Positions 24,191 through 36,614 of a stretch of DNA of 64,000 bases are shown here, one piece after another. The position numbers were made by a program, and so were the translations under genes. Location: assembly GCA_008638375.1 (NCBI GenBank), contig CM018052.1, positions 31,380,239-31,444,238 of the forward strand. The letters run 5' to 3'. The DNA comes from Nyssa sinensis (taxonomy: Eukaryota; Streptophyta; Magnoliopsida; Cornales; Nyssaceae). Numbering within the stretch: the stretch's first letter is position 1; each line of letters opens with the position of its first letter. Under the pieces are notes generated by a model, which was given only the letters and a program-made list of their open reading frames with translations, was not told the DNA's origin and made no database searches.

Positions 24191-25092
24191 AATGAAATGT
24201 GAATAATGTAGGAGAGCAAATTGAAATTGCATAAATAAATTAACCAAATCAATTTACCCAAACGTCAGCCTCAATAGCACAGCCTTGGATTTGTGTTTGT
24301 GCTGAAAGGTCCTCTTCTTTGTATTAGGAATTGACCCCAAAAGGCAACTGTCACACATGCAAATACAGGGAACATTCTTTTGTCACTTCCTCAAATCCTA
24401 GCCCATTTATGCGAAAATTACCTATGACCGTTCACATTGAGGACCCCACAATTAATCTGATTCCCTCCTATCCATAAAAGATTATACTACTTTTTGTTAG
24501 AATTAGTCCAACCCACCTTACGTGTCCCAAATTGAAATCTAATTTTCATGACAAATAATTAAATGTCTATGTCTAACTTGCGGGTCCCAAATTAAAATCT
24601 AATAATTAAATGTTTATGTCTAACTTGCGGGTCTCAAATTGAAATCTAATTTTCTTGGCAAATAATTAAATGTATGTGAACACAATGCATGACTTATTTT
24701 ATCTTTTAAATTACATACTTTTTGTACTTTTAAATTGATAAAAAAATTTCCTTAAGTCTTCAAGCACATGTAAAGGTAATCATGAATTTTATTAAACTGA
24801 ACTTCGACTCTAGAAGAAGAATCTTCTCGCCTTAATGCTGGTTTTCTGCTGTCTGTTCTCCTTCTGAGTTGTGGGAGACAGAGTCAAGACAATCTTATAT
24901 AGAAGACTCGGAAATTCACAATTACAAGAAAGAGTTTCGCCAACAAAAAAAAATAAAAATCCAAAAGAGTTTCTAAAGTTGGGCCCCACGGTAAATGACA
25001 TGACTCATCCATTCCATGACAAAGAGAGAAGAGAGAAGAGACGAGAGAATTTGACATCATCACTCATCCTTCACATTTCCCACGTCATGTTC
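24191..25092. other. spacer between tandem units 2 and 3
   Basis: It holds a 160-bp segment (24212-24372) lacking in spacer 1, a local tandem repeat around 'taacttgcgggtcccaaatt' at about 24550-24660, and at about 24800-25092 a fourth copy of the gene 5' region seen upstream of copies A, B and C, without any exon 1. Confidence 0.5.
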
Positions 25093-26245
25093 GGTAATTA
25101 GTTTCATATTCAGGAAGAGATCGAGTTAAAAATTTATTTAATTTTTAATATTTGATTATAAATTTAAAAACTAAAAATGTATAAAAATTTATTATTAATT
25201 AATAATATTTTTATTAAGTAATTAAATTTAACAGGAATGTCCTTTTTAATACTAATTTATAGATGATAGACCAGAAAAAGTAAGGTAGGACAAATTATTA
25301 AGTCATATAAATATGTGAACCATCATAAAATCCCATTGAGTAATAAAAAGCTATCTATTTATTATTCAAAATGACAGAATTATTTATTTATTTTTTAATT
25401 TTGACTAATTTTTTCTAACTTTTTTTAAAGACTTTTTTATTATTTTATTTAAAAATAAGTTTAAAGTAAATAACTTATTTTTATTTTATGTAAAAATAAA
25501 TTTAAGGTTTTCTATCAATATTTATTTAGAAAATGGAAAAAAATGGTCAAATTATAAAAAATGCAAAAATAAATAAATAAAATGATAGTTTTGTCATTTT
25601 GAAAAAAACAATTGACTGAAATATGATCTATGTATATTGTCGGACAAAACAAGAAAGGTTAGTATAATATTAAAAATCTCATAGAAAGTTAGTGTAATTG
25701 TTAGAAATCATAGAAGATGCTAGTGTAATTTATTATTTTCTTTTTATTTTACCTCCTCATACAAGACACACACACACACACACACACACCCTTTGGATTT
25801 TTTTTCCAAGCCATGTAATTTATTTTCTTATTTTTGTGACCCATGTAGTTTTAAAATTAATTCCAAACTTATGCATTTGTTAAACACGTGTTTTCTGAAG
25901 ACTTTATTGAACTATCTTTTCCAACAAAAGCATTCTAGAAGTTGTACCTCTTTAAATGATGACATTTTGTTGAAAAAGTTTTTAGTGTTGAAAAATTCGT
26001 TACTAATTAATGTTCTACATTTTAAATTAAAATGAATCTTTTAAAAATACGATTCTAGAGAACCCTTTCCAAAAGACTTTTAAATAATTTTTTTTTTTTT
26101 TGGTTTAAAGACATCTCATCAAAAAATGTTTTTAAAAATCGGATGAGTCTAAAAGTAATAATAAAAATGTATGAATTACAGAAATTAATAAAAAAGAATG
26201 CAGGGGTAAAGTAAAAAATTCCACACACTTGTTTGTCTGGAAAAC
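25093..26245. repeat. tandem unit 3, internally deleted
   Basis: It begins like units 1 and 2 (to about 25345), then jumps into the foldback MITE. The MITE's left end is missing here and its right end is at 25733. It then runs to the unit's distal end. A (CA)n tract lies at about 25766-25790. Confidence 0.7.
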
Positions 26246-27077
26246 CTAGCATTAATTATGAGAAAAAAGGAAAGAAAGCTTCCTTCTTAATAACTGAAGT
26301 GACGAGTGAAAAATGAGTAAAGATAGCTAGAAAAAAGAAAAGAAGGAAAGATTTTATAAGGTGAAGAATAGAAGAAGCAGGTATGCTTCTCATTGACTAT
26401 TACAAGTGCATATACATACAATTTGTGCATAATTACATACAAAATGAACCACCAAATACAAGCAACAGTATTCACATCCAAAGAATCACAATTAGAACAC
26501 ACCACCAAATAACCCACGTTGCTGAGATGATTTCTTGCTTCTTGGAGCATTTGCATTGCCTGCTGAACCTGGTATTGCTTTAATCTTTGCCATATAGGAT
26601 TCTCAAGCCGCCATGTTTAGCTTCTGAAAAGAACTAAAGACGGCGACAAAAAGTAGAAAGCTGCAAGACAAAATTGTGAGATCCCCAATATGACAAAAAA
26701 GGGCTCTCTTATATAAATCACGTTAAAGGATGACGGCCAAGCTGAGGTGAATTATGATTGTTGAAGAACTAAATTTAGTTCTTGAGCACTTTTTGCTGTC
26801 AAGCCGCCTCTCCTACAACAAGATCAAGTGTAAGAAACTTTATAGAGTTTTTGAGTTGCAAAATCTGAACCCTTAGCTAATGAATCCAAAAGAAATTGAT
26901 ACAATTCAAAAATAATAATAATGCAACAGTGATAACAGATGCAACAAACAAGGATCACAATGGAAACCACGAACCCTAGGACATGTTTGAATGAAAAAAT
27001 GTACACAAATTACTTATGTAATAATTATCACATTTTCATATAAGATAAAAGCTGTTAATTGGAAGACATGAATTTTT
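26246..27077. other. unassigned, possibly gene-derived
   Basis: No gene is named. On the minus strand around 26590-26500 one frame reads LKQYQVQQAMQMLQEARN, a plausible helical segment inside an ORF that begins at the MQML methionine (26556). Nothing flanking confirms an exon. It could belong to the same captured region as the ARF-GAP fragment downstream. Confidence 0.25.
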
Positions 27078-27257
27078 TCATTAAGACACCCCCCAAAAAC
27101 ATCAAAACCCCTGATGGCCACTTGCTTGCAAGCCTGTTTTCATAAAGCCTACAGCTTTTACCTTGCCACTAGCCTACCAATGCAATACAAAGGCAACTCC
27201 TTTCTCTCTTAAGCTTACTTAGTCAGCCTAACCCTCACTTGACCAATGTTTTCTCAC
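27078..27257 (+). repeat. direct repeat, left copy (~180 bp)
   Basis: Nearly identical to 28698-28867. The right copy abuts the truncated start of copia element 1. The two copies bracket the ARF-GAP fragment. The reading frames are closed. Confidence 0.8.
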
Positions 27258-27442
27258 TAAAGTTGCTAGCCAAATAGAACCTTACAGAGGAGAAAAAAAT
27301 AAAAACAAGTGGAATTATTAGGAAAGAACCAGGCATATAAAGACTATCACCTCAAAGGTGAGGTAATTCAGAGAGATTTAGAAAATACAATGTTTTTGTT
27401 TTAAGTACAAAAGCATAAAAGAGGGTTTGGGGGAGCCCCATC

Positions 27443-27447
27443 CCCCC

Positions 27448-27481
<34 letters not shown>

Positions 27482-27482
27482 T
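27443..27482. repeat. poly-C then (TC)n tract
   Basis: A run of about 18 C is followed by about ten TC units. Confidence 0.85.
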
Positions 27483-27794
27483 CATTTCTTTTCTCTCCCT
27501 TCTTTATAATCTTGTCTTCTCCTCTTATCTATTAAGGAACGAAATGGTGCATTAGCCTTACCTTCAAAAATAGCCTTGATTCAAACTTCAAACTAAAATT
27601 CATCTGGAGAGCAACTTGACAGTGAGGTTTTAGCATCTGAAAACCGTTATGCTTTAATTTGATAAAATCAATTTCACTATATAATTAAGTTTTTTTTTGT
27701 ACTAATAAGTTATTTCAAGTTTTATTTTTTACTTGTGAAGAAGGTAATGTTCCTCTGACCTTTATTTTATTTAATTTTTTTCTCATTTGTGCAG

Positions 27795-28162
27795 TCCAGT
27801 ATGGTATCACCATTTTCTGTACATCAACAGCAACTTGCAATGCTAGCCCAAAAACAGTCCTTGCTCATGGCTGCTGCAGCAAAATCTTCTGGGGTTTCCC
27901 AGACCAATATACTTCAACTTGGCTCCGGCGGTATAAACTTACCGGCAGAGAATTGGGGAAACATTGGCAGTCAAGTTCCTGGAATGATGATCCCTGTAGC
28001 TCAGCCACAAAAATATATGCAGGTTGGAGTTTTGAAAGTTTATGTTGAATGTTCCCACAATTAAAATTCTCTCTTATCCTGTCATGTCTCCTTGTGTCAG
28101 ATGGGAAACATCCAACCTTCACATCCCACAGGGAGTTCTGCTCCTTATCCAACACCACCCAG
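27795..28162 (+). pseudogene. AGD5-like ARF-GAP gene fragment (two exons)
   Basis: Exon a (27795-28022) follows a TTTGTGCAG acceptor. It encodes SSMVSPFSVHQQQLAMLAQ, then LLMAAAAKS, ..PAENW.. and QVPGMMIPVA.., which I recognise as the Gln/Ala-rich C-terminal part of plant AGD5-type ARF GTPase-activating proteins. These promote GTP hydrolysis by ARF GTPases in vesicle traffic. A GT intron follows (28023-28100), then exon b (28101-28162; MGNIQPSHP, ending PYPTPP) with a GT donor. No last exon is found (28220-28275 does not fit), and the N-terminal zinc-finger GAP domain is absent from the window. Because introns are kept, it is a DNA-level duplicate or capture, not a retrocopy. No gene symbol is given because it is a fragment. 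Confidence 0.75.
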
Positions 28163-28697
28163 GTACACACTATAAATTTCAGCATGTTCATATTGAGTTT
28201 TTGAAAATTTTTCTTGTATACTGGCTGCAGGGTGGGTTTAGCTTTCAACTAGTTCACAAAAACCAAACTGGATGACTGGCTGGCATGGCTTGTTGAACAC
28301 CCTCAAATAAAGGCAGCCTCTTTTTCAACTTCGGTTAAGCACAAAGTCATAAACCATTCTAGTGGTATGATTCAGCCAATAGCTGGTTTGACCGAGTTGA
28401 TGGGCCCTTTTTGCTGGTTATGTGAGCTGTAGTTGAAATTAAGTAAAAAAACTAAGATAAAATGGAAATTGAAATAGGGGCGATATAATGTGCTGGCAAG
28501 TCCTACATAAAGCATGCTTCACCAAAAATCATCGTGCCAACAAATTGCTGGACATATGTTGCACGAGAAACAGGTGGTGTATAGAGCGTGAGTGCAGTAC
28601 CAGCAGTGTTAAAATACATTAGGGTCCCTAGCAGATAGTGAGTGTGTCTGAGGACGCGAGTGTTCATCCATTATGTGTTTGAAAAGAAAAATCATAT
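28163..28697. other. non-coding between ARF-GAP fragment and repeat
   Basis: Possibly intron or 3' sequence of the ARF-GAP fragment. No exon can be supported. Confidence 0.35.
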
Positions 28698-28867
28698 TGC
28701 ATTAAGACACCCCCCAAAAACATCAAAACCCCTGATGGCCACTTGCTTGCAAGCCTGTTTTCATAATGCCTACAGCTTTTACCTTGCCACTAGCCTACCA
28801 ATGCAACACAAAGGCAACTCCTTTCTCTCTTAAGCTTACTTAGTCAGCCTAACCCTCACTTGACCAA
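28698..28867 (+). repeat. direct repeat, right copy
   Basis: The partner of 27078-27257. It ends at 'cacttgaccaa', exactly where gag homology of copia element 1 begins, so this junction is the 5' truncation point of the element. Confidence 0.8.
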
Positions 28868-31800
28868 GCTCTCATGACTCTACTCAATGCCACCCTATCT
28901 CAAACTGCACTCTCTTATGTCATAGGATATTCAACATCTAGAGAAGCTTGGCTAGCCTTGGAGAGGAGATTCTCTGCATCAACCAGATCTAATATCCTTC
29001 AACTAAAATTTGCCTTACACAACATCTCCAGAGGTAAGGATTCTATAGACCCGTACATTCAGAAAATAAAACAAGCTAGAGATAGCCTAGCTTCTGTATC
29101 TGTCTTGATAGAGGATGAGGACATCTTGATCTATGTCTTGAATGGATTGCCTCAAGAGTACAATGCCTTCAAGAACTCAATAAGAACAAGATCTGAGAAT
29201 ATTACACTTGAAGAAGTTTATGCTATGTTGAAAATTGAGGAGCAGACCATTGAATCTGTCCATAAACAGAACCACACCTCTCCTTTCCCTGGAGCCATGA
29301 TGGCCTCCAACTACAAACCAAACTTCTCATCTAACAGAGGATATTCTCCATTCAATTCCTCTGGCAGAGGTAGAGGGAGAGGTAGGCTCAACAACAGAGG
29401 AGGAAGAATGAACTCCTTTGGCAGATTTCACTCACCAAATTTTGGCCAATCCAATCCTTTGTTTCCCCCAAAACAGCCACAACAGTCCAATCAAAGATCC
29501 AACAATTCACAACCTGTTGTTTGTCAAATCTGCAACAAAAATGGCCACAGTGCACTGGATTGCTACCACAGATTAGATTTTTCATACCAAGGGAAACATC
29601 CATCTCCCCAACTTACAGCCATGTCTGCAGCCTACAACATTGGTTATGATAGTTCCCTTACCAATCCAAACTACTGGTACACAGATACAGGAGCTACCAA
29701 TCACATTACTGCTGATCTAGCAAATCTCCACTCTCCAATTGAGTATCAAGGAGATGACAATATCACAGTAGCCAATGGTCAAGCCTTTGACATATCACAC
29801 TCTGGTCAGTCCTCTATTCAAGCCAATGATCACACTTTCAGATTGAATAATGTTCTTTGTGTCCCTTCTATGGCCACTAATCTACTGTCAGTTCATCAGT
29901 TCTGCAAAGACAATCACTGCAGATTTATATTTGATTCTGATATGTTTCAAATACAGGACAAAGCCACTAAGCAGCTTCTCTTCTAGGGCCCCTCTAATCA
30001 TAGCTTATATCCATTGCCAACCAGCTCCATCACCAAACATCCAACTCCCTCACCACAAACAAAACCTTATTTTCAGCCCTACAATAAACACTGTGCCAAT
30101 CACAGTCCACTACAAAGGAATAAGTCTTCAAACAATTCTCATACTGCATACTTAGGCAAACAGGTCTCAACTATGCTATGGCATGACAGATTAGGCCACC
30201 CCTCCACAGCTACACTACAGTCAATCCTCTCATCTGCATCAATCACTGCTCCAAGAGACTCTGCTCCACTCTGCCAACACTGCCTCATTGGCGAGATGAC
30301 TAGACTACCTTTTCCTCTCTCCACTACAGTCTCTACTGCTCCACTACAACTAGTTCACAGTGACCTGTAGGGGCCAGCCCCACACACTTCCTTTGACAGC
30401 TTTACATACTATGTGTCATTTGTTGATGATTTCAGTAGATTTACATGGTTTTATCCATTGAAACATAAATCTGATCTGTTCATTACCTTTTGCAAGTTTA
30501 AGGCCTATGTAGAAAACTTATTTTCTAGTAGTATAAAGACATTCAGATCTGATGGAGGAGGGGAATACAATAAAATAGAACTCACACAGCTGTTCACTCC
30601 GTCTGGCATCCACCATGAGAGGTCCTGTCCTCACACCCCTCAGCAAAATGGTATTGCTGAGAGGAAGCACCGGCATATTGTAGAAACTGGTCTTACTCTA
30701 ATGTCCAGAGCCTCTCTACCACTCAAGTATTGGACATTGGCATTCTCAACAGCAACCTATCTTATCAATAGAATGCCTACAAGAGTTCTATCCCATCTTT
30801 CTCCCTATGAGAAGTTGTTTCACTCTCCTCCTGATTACACAGTCCTTAAGACCCTTGGTTGTGCCTGTTACCCCATCCTCAAACCATAATCCCAAAACAA
30901 AATGCAACCCAAAACCACACAGTATACTTTCCTAGGCTATGCCCTTAACTACAAAGGCTTCTATTGCCTTGACCACTCCACCAACAAAATATATGTCACC
31001 AGACATGTCCTCTTTGATGAAACTACCTATCCATTCCAACCTCTTAATTCTCTCCCTAACTCAACCTATAATTTACAAACCTGGCTTCTACCCTCAACTT
31101 CACTTCTAGGCTCCATTCCTTCCCAAGCTCCCTCTACTGATCAAAATTCATCCGTACAACCATCTGTTCTTCAGCCCCCTACCTCTATAACCTTGCCTCT
31201 CATACCATCACAAACATTCCCTCCTCCCTCACAACAACCCAACTGCACTCCACCTGCAGACACTTTTCCATCTGCCCCAATACCCACACCTCCCCTGCAT
31301 TCCCCCAATCATCCAACCTCTCAGCTCTCAACCACTAGTTCAGACCTTGCCACTACCATCAATCAACACCCCATGGTGACAAGATCTAAATTGGGCATCT
31401 CTAAGAAGAAGACTTTCACAGCAGTCATCTCTCCTAACACCTTAGACTCTTATTTTGAGCCTCAGTCCTATACTGCAGCTAATAAACTTTTAGCTTGGAG
31501 GAAAGCCATGGCTGAAGAGTTCACTGCTCTTCATCAACAGCACACTTGGACACTAGTACCTCTTCCACCAAACAAAAATGTGGTGGGATGTAAGTGGGTG
31601 TACAAACTTAAACAAAATTCAGATGGTAGCATATCTAGATACAAAGCCAGACTTGTGGCCAAGGGCTACCATCAGGAGGCAGGTCTTGATTATGATGAAA
31701 CCTTTAGCCCTGTGGTAAAACACACTACTGTGAGGATTGTACTTGCTTTGGCAGCTCACTTTAACTGGCCTCTAAGGCAATTAGATGTCAAAAATGCATT

Positions 31801-32992
31801 TCTCCATGGCTACCTCAAAGAGGAAGTTTACATGTGCCAACCTCAGGGATTCATAGACCCCAATTACCCCTACTATGTCTGTAAACTCAATAAATCCATA
31901 TATGGTCTCAAGCAAGCCCCGAGGGCTTGGTTTGAGAGTTTCACCTCTCACCTATTGACCCTAAACTTCACCCAATCTATAGCTGATACCTCTCTCTTTC
32001 TGAGACACCAAGGCTCCTCTACTACAATCCTCCTTTTATATGTTGATGATATTATAGTAACAGGAAATGATCCCTCCTATGTCCAAACTCTAATTCATCA
32101 ACTAAGCCAGGTATTTGATATGAAAGACTTGGGGCCTCTACATTATTTCCTAGGCCTGGAAATCTCCCACACTCCCCAAGGCCTATTTGTTTCTCAACAA
32201 AAGTACCTCAAAGATCTTCTTCTAAAAGCTCAAATGCTTGACTGCAAAGCCTACAAAACTCCATGTCCCTCTACCATTCATCTAAGTAAAACATGTGGCC
32301 AACCACTCTTAGACCCCACTTCTTTTAGATCCTTAGTGGGGGCCCTACAATATCTAACCTTCACCAGACCAGATATTTCTTTTGCTGTTAACACAGTCTG
32401 TCAACATATGCACAATCCAACAGACATCCATTTCTCAGCTGTCAAAAGGATTCTGAGGTATCTCAAGGGCAGTCCCACTGTTGGCCTCCATTACCATCCC
32501 ACAGCTTTAACTCTTGAGGCCTACTCAGATGCAGACTGGGCAGGTGATCCACTTGATAGTAAATCAACCACTGGCCTCTTCCTTTACCTTGGTTCCAGTC
32601 CAATTCACTGGAGTGCCAAGAAACAGACCACTGTCGCCAGGTCCTTCACAGAAGCTGAGTATAAGGCCATGGCAATCACAACAGCTGAATTATCATGGGT
32701 TAAAATGCTCTTCCAAGACCTCCACTTGTATTTCAAACAAACCCCAGTTCTCTACTGTGATAATATCTCAGCCATGGCATTGGCCTCCAATCCAGCATTC
32801 CATGGCAGAACTAAACACATCGAAATAGATTTTCATTATGTCAGAGATCAAGTTACAAGAAAGGCCATCACTCTGCACTTTGTGCCCTCTGAAGATCAAC
32901 TAGCTGACATCTTCACCAAAGGCCTTCCCTCCAACAGGTTCCTCACTCTAAGATCCAAACTGCTGGCCTTCACCCCTGTCATCAGTTTGTAG
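28868..32992 (+). pseudogene. copia gag-pol of element 1 (three stops)
   Basis: One frame holds the whole polyprotein with no frameshift, broken only by TAG at 29984-29986, TAG at 30368-30370 and TAA at 30887-30889. Domains in order: gag (UBN2-like, N terminus missing); a CCHC knuckle (CQICNKNGHSALDC); aspartic protease (DTGA near 29690); the pre-integrase segment (LWHDRLGHP); integrase with D, D and E residues present; reverse transcriptase with LDVKNAFLHG and an intact YVDD; RNase H (YSDADWAG, and the HGRTKHI and QLADIFTKG blocks). About 1,373 codons. Pol order PR-IN-RT-RH defines Ty1/copia. Confidence 0.9.
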
Positions 32993-32996
32993 GGGG

Positions 32997-33261
32997 ATGT
33001 TAACCAATCCTGTTCTCAAACAGAAACAAACCAAAACAGCCAAACCAACTCTAACTGAATCCAGCTGGCTGCAACAACCTGTAACAGAATTTAACAAATC
33101 AGAGTTTGTTACTGATGTGTATATATATAGTGTGATGGTGTAAATTGAATGTGTGAAAAAGTAAAGCAATAAAAGATTGAAGCAGATTTTTCTCTCTCTA
33201 AAAATCTCTACTCTGTTCTTTCTCTTTGACTCTCTCTATCTCTCTGTATCAATAGTGAACA
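32997..33261 (+). repeat. 3' LTR of copia element 1
   Basis: 265 bp, from TGTTAACC right after the polypurine tract to GTGAACA. It contains a TATA-like 'tatatatata' near 33119 and 'aataaaag' near 33168. Confidence 0.8.
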
Positions 33262-36200
33262 AGTTCATCATGGATTATATCTGAATCTCCCATAATCTTC
33301 ATCACTAACAAAATTAAAATTGTCACTTTGTGTTTTTGAGCCGAGTGGTGTGATTAGTTGGAGATCGCTGAAGAATTTATCTCTCGAGTACTTGGAGTTG
33401 ACTGAGGATATGATTGAGAGAATATTATCAGGCTGTCCCCTGTTGGAGGTTTTGGAATTGTATAATTTCATGGGTTTTAGACGTGTGGATGTGACTTCTC
33501 CCAGCCTCAGAACATTGAAGTTGAAAGATTTTTGGTATTCTTGTGATGATGATGATGGTGCTTTGTTGGAAATTTTGGCTCCGAATCTTCGGTCACTGGA
33601 GATTTCAGGATACCTTTATAAAATGAAGTGTCGACTAGTGAATGTATCATCCTTGGTTGATGCTAACCTGAGTTTCGACCTAGATACTCCTGCTGATAGT
33701 TCTGATGATTATGAAGAGTGTCGGTACATAGTACTAGAACTGCTTGAAAGCCTTCGTCATGTTAAGCAACTTACAATTGGGTCTTGGTGCACTCAGGTTA
33801 GTTTCTTTTCACAAGTATCTACTTTTCTAATTCACCTAGACACCACAAATCATAATGCTGTACTGGATGAATTTATTTCTAAAGGATGTGGATTCAGAAG
33901 ATGAATGTTATGTGATTTATCATTGAAGTACTGTACTGATTCTTCAATTGATGTTTTTTAGGCGACCTTTTGACTACTTATAGAGTTAAAATGTAGGTAA
34001 AACCCTCTAAAAGTTAATAATTTTGGGAGACCTAAAAATGATAAATAAATTGAATTACTGTTAAATTTCTCATTGATTTTTATTGAGTGAAACATTTCTT
34101 TATACAATTTTAAGCATTAAAATAGTGCATGCATATATTTTTAAGGGTGATGATTTTTTTTATTTGTAGAAAATAGATTAAATCAAATGTAAGTTATAAG
34201 AAAGGTTCTAATTTTTGCTTTTTGTTACTAAAAAATTAATATTACCAATACATTTTTGGTAAATAAAGTGTAATTATATTAAAAACCTCCCAAGGGCGAA
34301 CCCATATACAAAAAAGGAGACTTTGACTCTAGAAGGAGAAGCATCTTCCCCTTCAAAGGAGTCTCATGTCACCCAAAACTCTACAAGAGCCTACTACCCA
34401 TACATACAAAATACTTAAAAAAAAATAACTTTGACTCTAGAAGGAGAAGCTTCTTCCCCTTCAAAGGTTTTCTGTTTCTTTCTTGTCATATACACTAAAA
34501 TAAACAAAGTGAGGCCGCGTCCCAAATCTTAAGGACACATTGCCTTTTACAATCGGCCCTCCAACTTTTAAGTAACTCTTTCATTGTCCATGGCATGACC
34601 CAAAAGCAACCAAAAAAGATAAAACAATAGCTGCCACACCTCATGCGCCACCTCACAAGGAAGAAGCAAATGCTCCACTGTTTCCTCCTTCCTCTTACAC
34701 ATCAATCCCCGATTAGTTAACTTGAATCCTCTTTTCTTCAAATTTTCTTCCGCCAAAATAACACCCCATGCAGCTGCCACTCAAAAAAAGCCACCTTCAC
34801 AGATATTTTAGACCTCCAATTCTCCAAATACTATTCCAAGGAAAATATTTAACCTCTTTCCTCGGAAGAACCTTGTACTTTGTAGAAGCATTAAAAGTGA
34901 AGCCTGCTACAACTTAATCACATAATCTTTATCAAGTCTGACTCTAGTCTGTGCCAAACCTCCAATATCCCTGTAATCCTCTACCTCCTGTGAGAGGTTA
35001 TTTGAAAGAGTTGGCAAATCTCTACTTAAAAGCCAAGCTTCCCTGCCAAACATCACTACAAAACTTCACTTTCTCCCCCGAACCCACCTTAAAAGATATG
35101 CATCTCAAGAAATCCCCACCAACCTTTCTAATGCTCTTCCACAAACCCACCCCAAAAGAATGCTCCACCTCTTTAGACATTCATATAATATAATACAAAT
35201 ATATGTATTTCTTAAAGAAAAGAAGTTCATTACTTAGTATTGGTCTTGTTTATGTAGACTGCCCCGGTGAGGGGGGAGGGGGGTAATCTGGAAATAGACC
35301 AACCCTTGTAGTATTTTTTTGCACAATCCTAATAATTAATGCTATAAATGGTTTTCTTTCTTTTTTTTTAAAAAAAAAATTATCAATTATTCTATTAGTT
35401 AGAAGAGAAGTTATTCAAATATTAATTATTAGAAGGCCAACTCTATAGTTGATTCGGTTATGTCACAATTCTAACAATAAAGTAAAAAATCGAATGTTAT
35501 AGGGCAATCTTTTAGTTAGAGCAATCAAGGAAAAACACAAATGTTGATGACCTTGCACCCTAGACAAAACTACAGCTTTTAGGAGCAATTCTGGTTTTTA
35601 AATTTTCTTCTGTTGGTGGCCTTATCTTGTTTTGTTTTCTTTGCTGCTTGTGTTTATTTGTAAGGTTCTATCGATATTGGAGGTGAAAGGTTTGCCTTCT
35701 CCATTGTTAAAATGCAAATGTTTAACACTAGACACTCACATCAAGAAATGGGACCTCCCAGGGATAGCAAGGCTTCTACAAAGTTCACCTTATCTTGAAA
35801 ACATTAGTCATAGTCATGTCATCCGACGACACTGCAAAGGTGTGTTTTCCCATCACTGTTCTTCCATTTATTTGCTTCACATTCACTTACATAATACATG
35901 TGCTTGGTTGGAACTCTTTTGAAGAATAACTTCCAAATACTCTATTTTATACATTTTTAAAATTCTCAACGAATTTTAGATTTGAGTATTTCCTAGAATA
36001 AGCCACTGTCCCCCTTTTTTGCTGGGAGTTTTATAGGGGGGCCATATGAGGTTTGAAGTGAATCTCTTCATTGTGTGATGTGCTCATGGCATTTTTCCCT
36101 TAAAATTTTCCTTAAGTAGATTTCGATGGTTGATTCTGGGAATCATTCTAGAGATAAATCATAATGGCAGTCATTTTCTGTTGAAGTTGCATTTAGATGC

Positions 36201-36614
36201 TACTTTTGAATTTGAAATTATAGTATAATAAATTACAATCTATATTAAATCTAGATCTTATCCTAATCAAATTTTTATCTACAGTTTCATTTCAGCAGAG
36301 AATTTCGCAACCGTTACATTTTCAACGGAGAATGTTTATCTCAAAACAGGAATTTTGAGTGTTTGTCACAGCACCTCAGGAATGTTAAGATTGCTAGCTT
36401 TGGAAAAAGGCATTCTAAATTTGAATTAAAGCTAGTGCAGTTTCTACTTAAGAGAGCAATGGTGCTAGTGAAGATGGTTATCAACTCCCGGAAGGAATGT
36501 GAAGTCTGTGATCAATACTTTGCATGCTGCATGTCACAGTAATTACTTGAAGTGGCTCAACAATTGCTGAGTTTTCCAAGATCCTCACCCAATGCAGTAG
36601 TTTGGTTTTCTTGA
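33262..36614 (+). pseudogene. F-box/LRR/FBD gene, copy 2 (3' part)
   Basis: The LTR of copia element 1 replaces everything upstream of the LRR region. Exons: about 33262-33796 (LRR part, with SLTKLKLSLC, ISWRSLKNLSLEYLEL and ..TSPSLRTLKL.., ending CAG|GTTAG); 35665-35839 (VLSILEVKGLPSPLL, WDLPGIARLLQSSPYLE); 36285-36614 (FBD domain: FECLSQHLRNVKIASFG, ..QFLLKRAMVLVKMVI.., PRSSPNAVVW). The FBD exon has an in-frame TAA at 36540-36542. Exon 2 ends in phase 1 while exon 3 reads in phase 0, so that junction is also out of frame unless a different site is used. The first intron carries a LINE fragment. The gene lacks an F-box and a start. Confidence 0.8.
34290..35195 (-). pseudogene. LINE ORF2 C-terminal fragment
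   Basis: On the minus strand, about 35190-34930 reads fragments such as VWKSIRKVGGDFLRCISF and VGSGEKVKFCSDVW. About 34780-34568 reads a zf-RVT-like stretch (..CKRKEETVEHLLLPC.., with Cys/His spacing and VAHEVWQLLF). These are typical of the region after the reverse transcriptase in plant L1-type LINEs. Frameshifts separate the pieces, and no RT or endonuclease remains. It lies in the intron of F-box copy 2. A duplicated 45-bp motif (34324-34366, 34433-34475) is near its 3' end. Confidence 0.7.

Larger units (their letters stand above)
28868..33261 (+). mobile_element. Ty1/copia element 1, 5'-truncated
   Basis: It contains gag-pol in one frame, a polypurine tract (about 32991-32996) and one LTR (32997-33261). 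No 5' LTR, primer-binding site or gag N terminus is present upstream. The 3' LTR directly abuts the truncated F-box copy 2. Confidence 0.9.

Noticed and set aside
20535..26035. Similar ORFs in each tandem unit (20535-20873, 23529-23877, 25698-26035)
   Set aside because: The shared protein sequence follows from DNA duplication. The ORFs cross the foldback MITE end and the (CA)n tract, and have no domain or splice context.
26287..26583. Opposed ORFs with a possible helical segment
   Set aside because: Only one short plausible stretch, no splice sites or flanking exons. Kept as unassigned sequence.
28642..28833. 63-codon plus ORF over the direct repeat
   Set aside because: The left copy of the repeat does not keep this frame, and no motif is visible.
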